A stretch of DNA of 64,000 nucleotides, from positions 1-64,000 of the forward strand of contig JBAZNU010000001.1 of the NCBI GenBank assembly GCA_041649015.1, read 5' to 3'. A program made the position numbers and the translations under genes. Below the pieces are notes generated by a model, which saw only the letters and a list, made by a program, of their open reading frames with translations, made no database searches and was not told the DNA's origin. Positions 47,810 through 56,563 of the stretch are shown in pieces (positions within the stretch are counted from its first letter, which is position 1; each line of letters starts with the position of its first letter). Origin of the DNA: Ignavibacteria bacterium (GTDB lineage Bacteria > Bacteroidota > Ignavibacteria > Tepidaquicellales > Tepidaquicellaceae).

Positions 47810-49318
47810 TTAATGCAACTCCTTTCTTCTTAACCAGCCGCCTTTGGTTTTGTGCTTGTTGTTGCCTCCTGTGTTTACTGCAGAAGTACTTTCATGTTTT
47901 TCTTTCATAATAATAGAGCCTATTGCAAGAGCTTTCTTAAGCTCATCGCTGATCTCATTCTTCTCCTTCTCAAGTCTCGGCATGAATGTTCTCTCAACAA
48001 ACTGCGTATTGTATGCTCCCTCAAAATATTCGGGACATTTAAGAAGTTTTAAAAGAAAACTTATATTTGTCTTAACACCGACTATAGTATAATTCAGCAG
48101 GGCACGTTCCATCTTGTCTATTACGCTCTTCCTGTCGGGGGCGTATGCTATTAGCTTTGTTATCATCGAATCGTAATAAACTGATATTTCATTGCCCTGT
48201 TCTATTCCCGTATCTTCTCTCATACCATTGCCAAGGTTGCGGCTCATGTATTTAATCTTGCCTATTGAAGGCATAAAATTATTATCGGGGTCTTCAGCGC
48301 ATATACGGCACTCTATCGCAGCACCCTTGAACTTTATATCTTCCTGTTTAAGTTTAAGCTTCTCTCCTGAAGCTATCCTTAACTGCTGCTCCACAAGGTC
48401 AAGACCCGTCCTCATTTCCGTTATAGGATGCTCTACCTGCAGACGCGTATTAACTTCAAGAAAGTAAAAGTTCTTATCCTTATCCACCATAAATTCTACA
48501 GTGCCCGCATTTGTATATTCTGCAGCAAGTACTATCGTCTTTGCACACTCTCCCATTCTGTGCCGAAGGTCATCATCCATAATAGAACACGGAGTCTCTT
48601 CAATAATCTTCTGATGACGTCTCTGCATTGAGCATTCCCTCTCGCCGAGGTGAACTGCATTTCCATGCTCATCTGCAAGCACCTGAAACTCTATGTGCTT
48701 AGGCGAATCAACATACTTTTCAATGAAGACGCTTTCATCTCCGAAAGATGACCTTGCCTCGTTCTGAGCCATGCGGATGGCAGCTTCAAGCTCTTCCTCC
48801 TCTCGTACTACCCTCATCCCTTTACCTCCGCCGCCTGCACTTGCTTTTATCATAATTGGAAAACCTATCCTCTTCGCTACTTTCTTTGCTTCTTCTATAT
48901 CGGTTATTGCTGAGTCGGTTCCCGATACAACAGGCACCTTGTTTTTAATCGCAAGTTGTTTTGCTTTTGTCTTACTGCCAAGGTCCTCTATTGCCTGATG
49001 AGGCGGACCTATAAACTTTATTCCGTTATCCTCGCATGCTTTTGCAAATACTGCACGCTCGGATAAAAAACCATATCCCGGATGAATTGCTTCTGCTCCG
49101 CATTTCTTAGCTGTTTCAATAATTTTATCTGCAAGCAAATAACTCTGCGCTGCGGGCGACTGCCCTATATAATAAGCCTCGTCAGCAAGTTTTGTGTAAA
49201 GCGAATATTTATCGAAATCTGAATAAACGGCAGCTGTCTTTATACCCATTTCTCTTGCCGTGTTAATTATCCGTACGGCAATCTCTCCCCTGTTAGCTAT
49301 TAATATTTTCTTAAACAT
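47810..49318 (-). CDS. accC: Biotin carboxylase subunit (acyl-CoA carboxylase)
   Basis: This ATP-grasp enzyme carboxylates biotin on the carrier protein. The N-terminal domain starts FKKILIANRGEIAVRII. The glycine-rich ATP loop is ASAGGGGKGMRVV (159-171), with HQKIIEETPC, YFLEVNTRLQVEHP and the C-terminal ECRICAEDP. It has 502 residues, including an extra tail of about 40 ending in basic residues. With the carrier it could form an acetyl- or propionyl-CoA carboxylase; the partner carboxyltransferase is not here. Confidence 0.95.
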   Translation of the reverse strand: MFKKILIANRGEIAVRIINTAREMGIKTAAVYSDFDKYSLYTKLADEAYYIGQSPAAQSYLLADKIIETAKKCGAEAIHPGYGFLSERAVFAKACEDNGIKFIGPPHQAIEDLGSKTKAKQLAIKNKVPVVSGTDSAITDIEEAKKVAKRIGFPIMIKASAGGGGKGMRVVREEEELEAAIRMAQNEARSSFGDESVFIEKYVDSPKHIEFQVLADEHGNAVHLGERECSMQRRHQKIIEETPCSIMDDDLRHRMGECAKTIVLAAEYTNAGTVEFMVDKDKNFYFLEVNTRLQVEHPITEMRTGLDLVEQQLRIASGEKLKLKQEDIKFKGAAIECRICAEDPDNNFMPSIGKIKYMSRNLGNGMREDTGIEQGNEISVYYDSMITKLIAYAPDRKSVIDKMERALLNYTIVGVKTNISFLLKLLKCPEYFEGAYNTQFVERTFMPRLEKEKNEISDELKKALAIGSIIMKEKHESTSAVNTGGNNKHKTKGGWLRRKELH

Positions 49319-49329
49319 AATAAGTTAAT

Positions 49330-51903
49330 TTATTTGTTTATTTCTTCCGTTTCCTTCTTTTTTCTTGAAATAAATATTCCCGCAACTCCGCCTATCAGAA
49401 TAATAGTAACGAGTACATTAGCAGCAATACTTATTTTCTTTCCTGTATAATATGTTTCAGGATAAAACTTCAGTTCAACTTTATGCTTTCCCGCAGGCAC
49501 GACAATCGACCTCTGGAAATAATTTGTTTTGTATATCTCTGTTTCCTTACCGTCAATAAAGGCTTTCCATCCTGCAGGATAGTATATTTCATTCAGTACC
49601 AACAGGTTATTTCCAGAAGAGCTGACTTCGTATTCAATATCGTGTATTCCGAACTTTGTAATGCGTACTGTATTTGTTGAATCTGCCCTGTCAATATTAA
49701 CATCAAGTTTCTTCTCAAGGAATGCAGTGCTGCGCGGGTCGAAGTTAACTGCTCGTATGTTGTTCAGTATATCAATTCCCTTCTCCACTTTATATTCATT
49801 CACAAAAAAAGCTCTAGGCATCATAAACTTATTCATGTAGATAATACTGCTTCCCCTGTAAACTTCCGTGTATGCAAGAGTATCATTAAACGGACTGTCC
49901 GATATTACGTACTTCACGTTCGCAAGCCCCATAAGAAAAGGATTCTCGCCTCCCGCAACATCAACCGCATCCTGATAAATTCTTATCTTTGCACCCTGAT
50001 ATCCGTTGAACTGATGCAGTCTGAAATACGCAAGGTCGTTCGACGTTATCAGATTACCTTTGTTCATAACTGCTACTCTGTAATTATAAGTCTCGGGTTC
50101 TTTGTTCAGCAGCCATTTTGTGTAATCCGTTTCCGCAAATGTATCATCACGCTGCTTTTTATCGTCCCAATGAAGTGTTTTTGCGCTCACTCCCAAAAGG
50201 TCAAAAAGTCCGATTACAATTATTCCCAGCAGCATTAAATTCCGTGCAATATTCCGCTTTGCATAAAGATAGATAAGTACCGCTATTATTAATATTAGAA
50301 ACCCGTGTAAGCGTAAATCGGAAATAACATTCTCGTAAGCAATCGGTGCAACCTGCTGTTTCAGATATCCTGATACCTGCTGTGCCGGATAGCCCTGTGC
50401 AGAGAGCTTCTGTGCCATGGGTCCGTTCAGAACAGAATTAGTGTACGACGATTCAAAACCAACAAGCGATATGAAAAACATCAGTAAGGCTATACCGCCT
50501 ACAACGTATGAAGTTTTTAGAATTTTGTTCTCATCTTTTGTATTTTTCAAAAATGTAATTATAGATACAAGTCCGTATCCTGCAAGTATCACAAAAGCAA
50601 GGTCTATATAATAATGTATCATCACAGGCGCTCTGAAACTGCTGAAGAACGGCATGTAATTATAGAATAAATCGTAAATTAAAGGAAACGTTCTTCCAAA
50701 TGACAGGAAGAGAAAGAAAATAATAATAAACGTTGTCGCTTGAACAAATGGATTCTTTTTAAAGTTATAAATCATACCTATCACAGCAAGCAGCAGTACA
50801 ATCACTCCGAAGTAAACCGGTGAATCTGTAAAAGGCATTTGTCCCCAGTACAGGTTTGCTCTCTGACCTTTCACTTCAACTCCTCCGAATCCGTAGTAAT
50901 AAGGCAGAACAAAAGTCAAAACCTCTCCCGGACTAAACGACCAGTTCGTTGCATATTCATAGCTGAGCGGTTTCTGGTCTCCCTTGCCTTCGGAGATTGC
51001 AGTAATGCTCGGCTGTCCGCGCATCGAGTACTGGTTGTATTCCTTTATTGAAAGAATAATATCCGCATCCATGGCAAATGCTATTATAAGACCGGCTACG
51101 AGCATAAGAAATGCTTTTACAATATTTGCTTTCTGAAGTTTCTTTGCAAAAGCATATATTAAAAGATAAAGCATATAAATGCCTATCATCATAAATGAAT
51201 AGAAAAGCATCTGAATATGATGAAAATGTAACTGCAGATAAAGTATTATCGTCAGTAGGGCAAAGAAGAAGAACAAATTGTACCAGCTCTTTTCTTCTTC
51301 ATCGGCAACCTTTTCAAGTATGAAAAGTACAAGCGGGAAAAATGCAAAAGTCATCATCTTAGTGTGATGACCTACTATTATCAGTTGAATTATTCCCGTT
51401 GCAAAAACTCCGAGCAGCGACACAAAAAGCGATATAAGATTATTCTTGAACTTATACCTTGCATAAAGAAACAGTGTAAGCCCGAATATGAAATAGTACG
51501 GCAGTGTCAGAGCAAATAAATTTCCACCCGAAAATATCTCAAATGCTTTATCCCAGATGAACGAATAAATATTATGCAATGAAGGAACAGCAGCAGTCAT
51601 TGAAGCAAGGGAAGGCATCCCCATGAAAATATAGGGAATCCACAAAGGTAAAATCCCCTGCTCCTTTGCATCATTCAGAAATGTCCTGAACGTCAGAGGT
51701 GAAAGATTATCAGCCGATGCAAATATCTTGCCCTCAAAAACACCCTTATTAAAGAATAAAAGAATTGCGAGCAGAATTATGCCTATAAGCGTTAGAATAA
51801 CAATAGATTTATTGTCATCGAAAAAAGTAAAACCGGTTTTTTCCTGTGTGCTTTTTGTCACTGTTGACTTGCCTTTTGTGACCGGAGTTTTAGTTTTTGC
51901 CAT
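49330..51903 (-). CDS. YfhO family membrane protein
   Basis: The protein has 857 residues: a basic N-terminus (AKTKTPVTKGKSTVTKS), about 12 transmembrane helices, then an extracytoplasmic domain of about 200 residues and a last helix near the C-terminus (ISIAANVLVTIILIGGVAGIF). Diagnostic stretches are FASADNLSPLTFR with LPLWIPYIFMGMPSLAS near the start, and the late LVLNEIYYPAGWKAFIDGKE. YfhO proteins have a GT-C-like architecture and are implicated in glycosylating lipoteichoic acid or membrane glycolipid. The role here, possibly lipid-linked sugar transfer, is inference from the family and the neighbouring glycosyltransferases. Confidence 0.88.
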   Translation of the reverse strand: MAKTKTPVTKGKSTVTKSTQEKTGFTFFDDNKSIVILTLIGIILLAILLFFNKGVFEGKIFASADNLSPLTFRTFLNDAKEQGILPLWIPYIFMGMPSLASMTAAVPSLHNIYSFIWDKAFEIFSGGNLFALTLPYYFIFGLTLFLYARYKFKNNLISLFVSLLGVFATGIIQLIIVGHHTKMMTFAFFPLVLFILEKVADEEEKSWYNLFFFFALLTIILYLQLHFHHIQMLFYSFMMIGIYMLYLLIYAFAKKLQKANIVKAFLMLVAGLIIAFAMDADIILSIKEYNQYSMRGQPSITAISEGKGDQKPLSYEYATNWSFSPGEVLTFVLPYYYGFGGVEVKGQRANLYWGQMPFTDSPVYFGVIVLLLAVIGMIYNFKKNPFVQATTFIIIFFLFLSFGRTFPLIYDLFYNYMPFFSSFRAPVMIHYYIDLAFVILAGYGLVSIITFLKNTKDENKILKTSYVVGGIALLMFFISLVGFESSYTNSVLNGPMAQKLSAQGYPAQQVSGYLKQQVAPIAYENVISDLRLHGFLILIIAVLIYLYAKRNIARNLMLLGIIVIGLFDLLGVSAKTLHWDDKKQRDDTFAETDYTKWLLNKEPETYNYRVAVMNKGNLITSNDLAYFRLHQFNGYQGAKIRIYQDAVDVAGGENPFLMGLANVKYVISDSPFNDTLAYTEVYRGSSIIYMNKFMMPRAFFVNEYKVEKGIDILNNIRAVNFDPRSTAFLEKKLDVNIDRADSTNTVRITKFGIHDIEYEVSSSGNNLLVLNEIYYPAGWKAFIDGKETEIYKTNYFQRSIVVPAGKHKVELKFYPETYYTGKKISIAANVLVTIILIGGVAGIFISRKKKETEEINK

Positions 51904-52169
51904 ATAAAATATTATTCAATAAAACATAAAATAATGGTTTTATACCATCAAAAAAACATATTAATTCGTTATCATACTCCACTGATTTTTCTTGCTCCTA
52001 TTAATCTTATTTCATCGTTCCCAAGGTCTCTATGTGAACGCATTTATTACTCAATCTATATTTATGAATTCCTATTTCGTAGAATTTGTAATAAAAACAA
52101 ACTTTTTACAAAAATAAAAACGCTCTTTTATTTGTACTTTTTCATAGGTTTGAATAATTTTCTATGTTC

Positions 52170-52210
52170 TCTTTGCGGTCTTTGCTCTTCTCTGCGGCCT
52201 CTGCGTTAAA
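52170..52210. repeat. Degenerate 9-11 bp tandem repeat
   Basis: Four TCTTTGCGG-like units (TCTTTGCGG, TCTTTGCTCT, TCTCTGCGGCC, TCTGCGTTAAA). The units differ in length by one or two bases but keep the core TCTxTGC or TCTGCG. This kind of GCAGAG/GCAAAG repeat occurs between genes in many Bacteroidota-group genomes. Confidence 0.6.
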
Positions 52211-52303
52211 ATATCTATCATTTGCTTTTCTTTGTTTTGTTTGTAGATTTATCTACGCCGTGTGCTTAGTGCTTTTGTGATGAAAAAATATTTTTTATCA
52301 CCT

Positions 52304-52424
52304 CATCGAGCCGTCATTGAGCTTACGTCGAGCCGTGATTGAACGGCAATCGACAAGCAATCGAGAAGCAATCGAGAAACAATCGAGAAGCAATCGAGAA
52401 ACTATCGAGAAACTATCGACAAAT
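52304..52424. repeat. 11 x 11-bp tandem array
   Basis: Eleven units of exactly 11 bases lie in perfect register. The core is AATCGAGAAGC. The left units are more diverged (CATCGAGCCGT, CATTGAGCTTA, CGTCGAGCCGT), while units 5-10 are nearly uniform. There are no spacers, so it is not a CRISPR array. It lies about 400 bases upstream of the YfhO start codon. Confidence 0.9.
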
Positions 52425-52744
52425 GCATTGTAACCAAATCTGAACAACTTAACCCCTTTACATATATACAAAAGTTTCATAATTACAACGAAATAGAAAT
52501 TTCCAATAAGCATAAATAACTGATATTACAACTTGTTATAAAAATGCAGGAAGTAAAATAAGTTTCGAGATATGAAAATATTAATGCGAATTTATTTCAT
52601 CATCGAATTTAATATGTATCTTTTTAACTGAAGAGATTTAAAAATTCTAAATACATATAAAAGTAAGTGAATTTACTATTATGTATATTTACCATCAAAT
52701 TACATATTACACTAATAATATTTCATTTGAGCAGCTGTATATCA

Positions 52745-53224
52745 TTACCTCACCAGAATCATCCGCTTCGTCTCACTAAAACCATCAGTAATCATTCTGT
52801 AAAAATAAACACCGCTTGGAAAGGCACTCGCATCCCAGAAGACTTCATATAAACCCGGTGTATGCTTTTCACTTACAAGAGTCTGTATTTCCTTTCCAAG
52901 TATATCAAAAATTTTCAACGTTACATATTTAGTTTCTTTTACCTGAAATCTAATTATCGTAGCTGGATTAAACGGATTTGGATAATTCTGGAATAAGCAA
53001 TAACTGTCAGGGATTTCATTCGAAATGTTGCTAATAAAAACATTCCCGCCATTAGTTGTTTTATAAACCTCTGTCCAGCCGCCCGAAACCCATCCTGTGG
53101 TGTTGTTTATAAAACATATCGAATACAAATCGCTCCACATTCTGATGCCGCTCGGTCTGTAAGAATCCCAATTTGAAAAATTATTTGTAATTTTTGTTAT
53201 AATCGGATATGAGTTAACATCCCT
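52745..53224 (-). pseudogene. Beta-propeller surface protein, C-terminal part after in-frame stop
   Basis: This frame is the direct continuation of the 53225-54934 gene; only the TGA at 53225-53227 separates them. It reads RDVNSYPIITKITNNFSNWD, one last propeller repeat (DLYSICFINNTTGWVSGG, YKTTNGG), and a complete type IX sorting module (YCLFQNYPNPFNPATIIRF, GVYFYRMITDGFSETKRM). An ATG at 53140 gives 131 residues but no signal peptide, so this part alone could not be exported. Confidence 0.8.
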
Positions 53225-54934
53225 TCAAACAGCCCATAATAAATTATTTAATTGGTAAAAATTAAAAATTGCTGCTAAGTTGCTGCCTACATATATGCTG
53301 TCCCAGTTAATTCCTCCGTTAAAAGTTCTGTGTATGTAGTTAATTTTTTCGTTTGAAGCTTTGTAAGGAATTACAAATCCTGTATTCTGATTTATAAAAT
53401 AACTTGTAAAAAAGCTTACAATATTAGGAACATTAATCTGCTGCCAGCTACCTCCCCCATTGGTTGTTTTCAGAAGTTTGTCTTGTTTGGAAGCCCACAT
53501 ATTATTGAAGTCGCATATCGTAACATTATAAGCGGCATCCATCGAATCTAATGTCCAGCTGACTCCTAAGTTTGTACTTCTTAAAATTGCTTCTTTAGTA
53601 ACAAATGGTCTGCTTATATATCCATCTAATACAATATTCGACGATTCAAAAAACTTTATTTTAATCAAAGAAGCTATTTTATTTGACGGATTCGCATAAA
53701 ACCAGTTCCCTCCTCCGTTTGTGGATTTATATAAATAGACAGAATCTGTAATCTTTTCATACGAAGTTACCCACCCGGTTTCATCATTTATAAACAAAAT
53801 ATCGCTTATTTGTCTGGCATTCGGGACCGGGTATGTATTCCAGTTAAATCCTCCATCTGTAGATTTTATTACATCAAAAAATAATGTACCCCAACCTGTA
53901 TTTTCATTTTGAAAAAATATATTACTGATTGTTTCTGACAACGGGACTAAATTGTATGAAACTGTGTCCCACAATATTCCATTATTAGAAGTTTTAAATA
54001 TCTCGTACTGCTTTGTCCCCCATAGATTATTTCCATCCGCTGCTTTAAAATACCAAGAAACAAAATTACTGCTTACCCAGTTATATCCGGCATTGGTAGT
54101 TTTATACATAACGTCCCATCCAGAAACCCAACCTGTACTTTGATTTATAAAATCCATATCAAAAAAACCTGATACGGAATCAATATATTGCTTATTCCAG
54201 TTAGAACCGCCGTTTGTTGTTTTTAGAAAAAATCCTCTGTTATATGATGGAGAACCGTTACTGCCAGCTGCATAACCCGTGTTTTCATCAAAAAATTTAA
54301 CTTTCGAAAGTGTATATGCATTATATTGTACAGTCCAGTTTATCCCTCCGTTTGTTGTTTTGTAAAGGTTTGCATTTGAATATGGTCCCGACATACCCCA
54401 TTTTATAACCCAGCCTACATTCTCATTTATAAAAAAGGGTGATATGATGTTTCCGTTTCCATATATGCTACTCAAGAAAAACCAGTCAACACCTCCATTC
54501 GTTGTTTTCAAAATATTATTTCCTGACGATATTACATATCCTGTTGTAGAATTTAGGAAATATACTGAATTGAAATAATTTGATGCAAATCCTGGATTGT
54601 TATATCTCGTCCAGTTATCTCCTCTGTTTGTCGATTTGAAAACAACTCCCGAATCGCATACGCACCAACCTGAATTTCCGATAAAATAAACAGAATTAAT
54701 ACTGCCATAGAAATTGTTAATATATCCAAAACGTGTCCAGTTCAATCCTCCATTTGTGGTCTTCATTATATTCCCAAAATCACCGACAATTAATACTTCA
54801 TCACTGGAAAAACAATACATGTCCTTATACTCAAATCTCGCGGGTCTGGGTGTTATTAATTCCCATCCGTTTTGTGCATTAGAAACAAAAGGAATTAACA
54901 AAATCAAAACGAATAATAACATCAAACTTTTCAT
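53225..54934 (-). CDS. Secreted BNR/YCF48-like beta-propeller protein, interrupted
   Basis: A signal peptide (MKSLMLLFVLILLIPFVSNA) is followed by about nine to ten repeats of the type VYFIGNSGWCVCDSGVVFKSTNRGDNWTR or YKTTNGGxNW, the pattern of photosystem-assembly YCF48/BNR-like propellers. The frame ends at LLWAV then TGA. A glycine codon there would give WAVG, a common propeller stretch, so a single G-to-T change is likely. Without the downstream part the product lacks its sorting domain and cannot be anchored. The whole gene would encode about 729 residues. Confidence 0.85.
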   Translation of the reverse strand: MKSLMLLFVLILLIPFVSNAQNGWELITPRPARFEYKDMYCFSSDEVLIVGDFGNIMKTTNGGLNWTRFGYINNFYGSINSVYFIGNSGWCVCDSGVVFKSTNRGDNWTRYNNPGFASNYFNSVYFLNSTTGYVISSGNNILKTTNGGVDWFFLSSIYGNGNIISPFFINENVGWVIKWGMSGPYSNANLYKTTNGGINWTVQYNAYTLSKVKFFDENTGYAAGSNGSPSYNRGFFLKTTNGGSNWNKQYIDSVSGFFDMDFINQSTGWVSGWDVMYKTTNAGYNWVSSNFVSWYFKAADGNNLWGTKQYEIFKTSNNGILWDTVSYNLVPLSETISNIFFQNENTGWGTLFFDVIKSTDGGFNWNTYPVPNARQISDILFINDETGWVTSYEKITDSVYLYKSTNGGGNWFYANPSNKIASLIKIKFFESSNIVLDGYISRPFVTKEAILRSTNLGVSWTLDSMDAAYNVTICDFNNMWASKQDKLLKTTNGGGSWQQINVPNIVSFFTSYFINQNTGFVIPYKASNEKINYIHRTFNGGINWDSIYVGSNLAAIFNFYQLNNLLWAV

Positions 54935-55001
54935 TGTAACTCCATAAAAATTATTTATTGATTCTCAAATTAATATTTTATAAAATACTTATCATTAAAA
55001 G

Positions 55002-56549
55002 CTACCTCACCAAAATCATCCGCTTCGTCTCACTATACTCCCCCGTCGAAGATCCGCTGTGGTGGACCTGTATCCTGTAAAAATAAACACCGCTTGGAAA
55101 AGCAGCAGCATTCCATTGCGTTTGATATGTTCCTGCCTGAAGCCTCTCATTTACAAGCGTTTCCACTTCCCTTCCCATCAAATCATATATTTTAATTGAT
55201 ACTTTACTATCAACGGGCAACTTAAAACTAATAACTGTCCTCGGATTAAAAGGATTTGGATAATTCTGTGATAACGAATATGATGAAGGAACTTCTCCCG
55301 AAACACTCACGACATTCATTGCGCAAGATGTGAAGGTTGTTCCATAAATTCCGCTTTCCGAGGGACTCAAATTTTTTCCGAAAACAATCCAATACCTGAA
55401 ACATGCTGTATTTGGTACATTTTGACACGTACTGAATCCTGTCCTTGATTTATAGTTCGTATCGTTTGAAATCAAAGTTGTTAATGAGTCTCCCCAAAAT
55501 CCCCCCATCTTCACTTTTGCATATAATGAATTGTTTTGTTTTGAAATAAATGCGAAAACCCCGTTAGTTGTATTTTTCCCAAGAAAAAATTCAGTGCCTG
55601 AATATCCCCACATATCAAAATACTGTGATGTTAAGACATCATAAGATACACTGCTCTGACCATTGAATTTAATCTGTGTTCCGAATATATTTCTATTGCC
55701 GTTTTTATTTGATTCGTATATAAATAAATAAGGCGAAGGATAAAAAAACATCGATGCTATACCGGCATTATAATTCACACCCGAATACCGGACAGTATCA
55801 ATCATAAAGTTCAGTGGAGCAGGCAACGATGATTTCAAACAATAAATTGAATTTTGACTCGCTGAGAATTCCCTTTCGTAAGTTATAAACATTGCAGATG
55901 AACTGCCCTGTGAAATCACAATATAAGGATTTCTGCAAATATCATTTATACCAGAAGTTATATTCGTGTCGAGTAAAACACTTTGATTATCAACATTTAT
56001 TAATTTCAGTTTTATATCATCTACTGATTGATAAACAACCGCATAAGTATTCTCATTAAACATTGCAGTCTTCGGATTGACCTGTTCGCCTGCGGAATTA
56101 TCTATTGCAAATTCAGGAAGCCATCCCTGAGATTGCTTATAAATACGTGCATAGATATCCTTATTACCGTTTTTATCCGTTTCCCAGACAGCAAGAGCTG
56201 TGGTAATTTCAGTAACCTGATAACTCTGGAAATAATAACCAATCGAGGGATTTATATTTGAGAAAACATCATTCGTCAAATAATAACCGCTGTCAAGAGC
56301 ACCATTAGTATTGATTTTCGAAACCAGAATATTTGAAGCATTATCGTTCACCCTTTCATATATCAGAAATTCGAACGGAATATTCGAGATATTATAACCG
56401 TCATCTCTTACCCTGAATGAAGGATTTCTATCATTTCCAAATGAAAGTTTCTTGAGGTTTTGTAAAAACTGAGAATACGAGATGTTTATATTCAATAAAA
56501 ATAAATTTATGAATACAAAATAGAAAACTATTTTCCCTGTATTTTTCAT
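55002..56549 (-). CDS. Secreted beta-propeller protein with type IX sorting domain
   Basis: Signal peptide to about residue 27 (NINISYSQ). The middle repeats strand motifs such as ALAVWETDKNGNKDIYARIY and PYLFIYESNKNGNRNIFGTQI, which suggest a TolB-like or sialidase-like propeller. The end is a full sorting module: SYSLSQNYPNPFNPRTVISF, VSIKIYDLMGREVETLVNE, SGVYFYR. A palindromic insert adds VHHSGSST before the final ETKRMILVR. Function unknown; exported. Confidence 0.85.
   Translation of the reverse strand: MKNTGKIVFYFVFINLFLLNINISYSQFLQNLKKLSFGNDRNPSFRVRDDGYNISNIPFEFLIYERVNDNASNILVSKINTNGALDSGYYLTNDVFSNINPSIGYYFQSYQVTEITTALAVWETDKNGNKDIYARIYKQSQGWLPEFAIDNSAGEQVNPKTAMFNENTYAVVYQSVDDIKLKLINVDNQSVLLDTNITSGINDICRNPYIVISQGSSSAMFITYEREFSASQNSIYCLKSSLPAPLNFMIDTVRYSGVNYNAGIASMFFYPSPYLFIYESNKNGNRNIFGTQIKFNGQSSVSYDVLTSQYFDMWGYSGTEFFLGKNTTNGVFAFISKQNNSLYAKVKMGGFWGDSLTTLISNDTNYKSRTGFSTCQNVPNTACFRYWIVFGKNLSPSESGIYGTTFTSCAMNVVSVSGEVPSSYSLSQNYPNPFNPRTVISFKLPVDSKVSIKIYDLMGREVETLVNERLQAGTYQTQWNAAAFPSGVYFYRIQVHHSGSSTGEYSETKRMILVR
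55042..55068 (-). repeat. Palindromic in-frame element, copy 1
   Basis: On the minus strand it reads GGTCCACCACAGCGGATC, then TTCGACGGG. Compared with a sister sorting domain that reads YRIQAGDF, it adds about 21 bases in frame and codes HHSGSST. The hairpin stem TCCRC / GCGGA is imperfect here. Confidence 0.75.
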
Positions 56550-56563
56550 AATGTTTTTTGATT

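Larger units (their letters stand above)
51904..52744. other. Intergenic region with two short-period arrays
   Basis: About 840 AT-rich bases with no convincing gene. It holds the short-period stretch at 52170-52210 and the 11-bp array at 52304-52424. A small open frame over the array (52298-52513, minus) only reflects the repeat. Promoters for the YfhO gene may lie at its left end; none was placed. Confidence 0.6.

Noticed and set aside
52304..52424. Possible CRISPR array
   Set aside because: Units are 11 bases and adjoin without spacers; no cas gene is in the window.
52298..52513. 71-codon minus-strand ORF over the 11-bp array
   Set aside because: Its peptide (SFSIVSRLLLDCFSIASRLL) only mirrors the 11-base repeat read in three phases. 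It has no ribosome binding site and no recognised domain.
53225..53227. TGA read as glycine (alternative genetic code 25)
   Set aside because: A glycine fits the context, but other intact genes in the window end with TGA (for example at 20255 and 23107) and the proteins are of a Bacteroidota-like group with the standard code.
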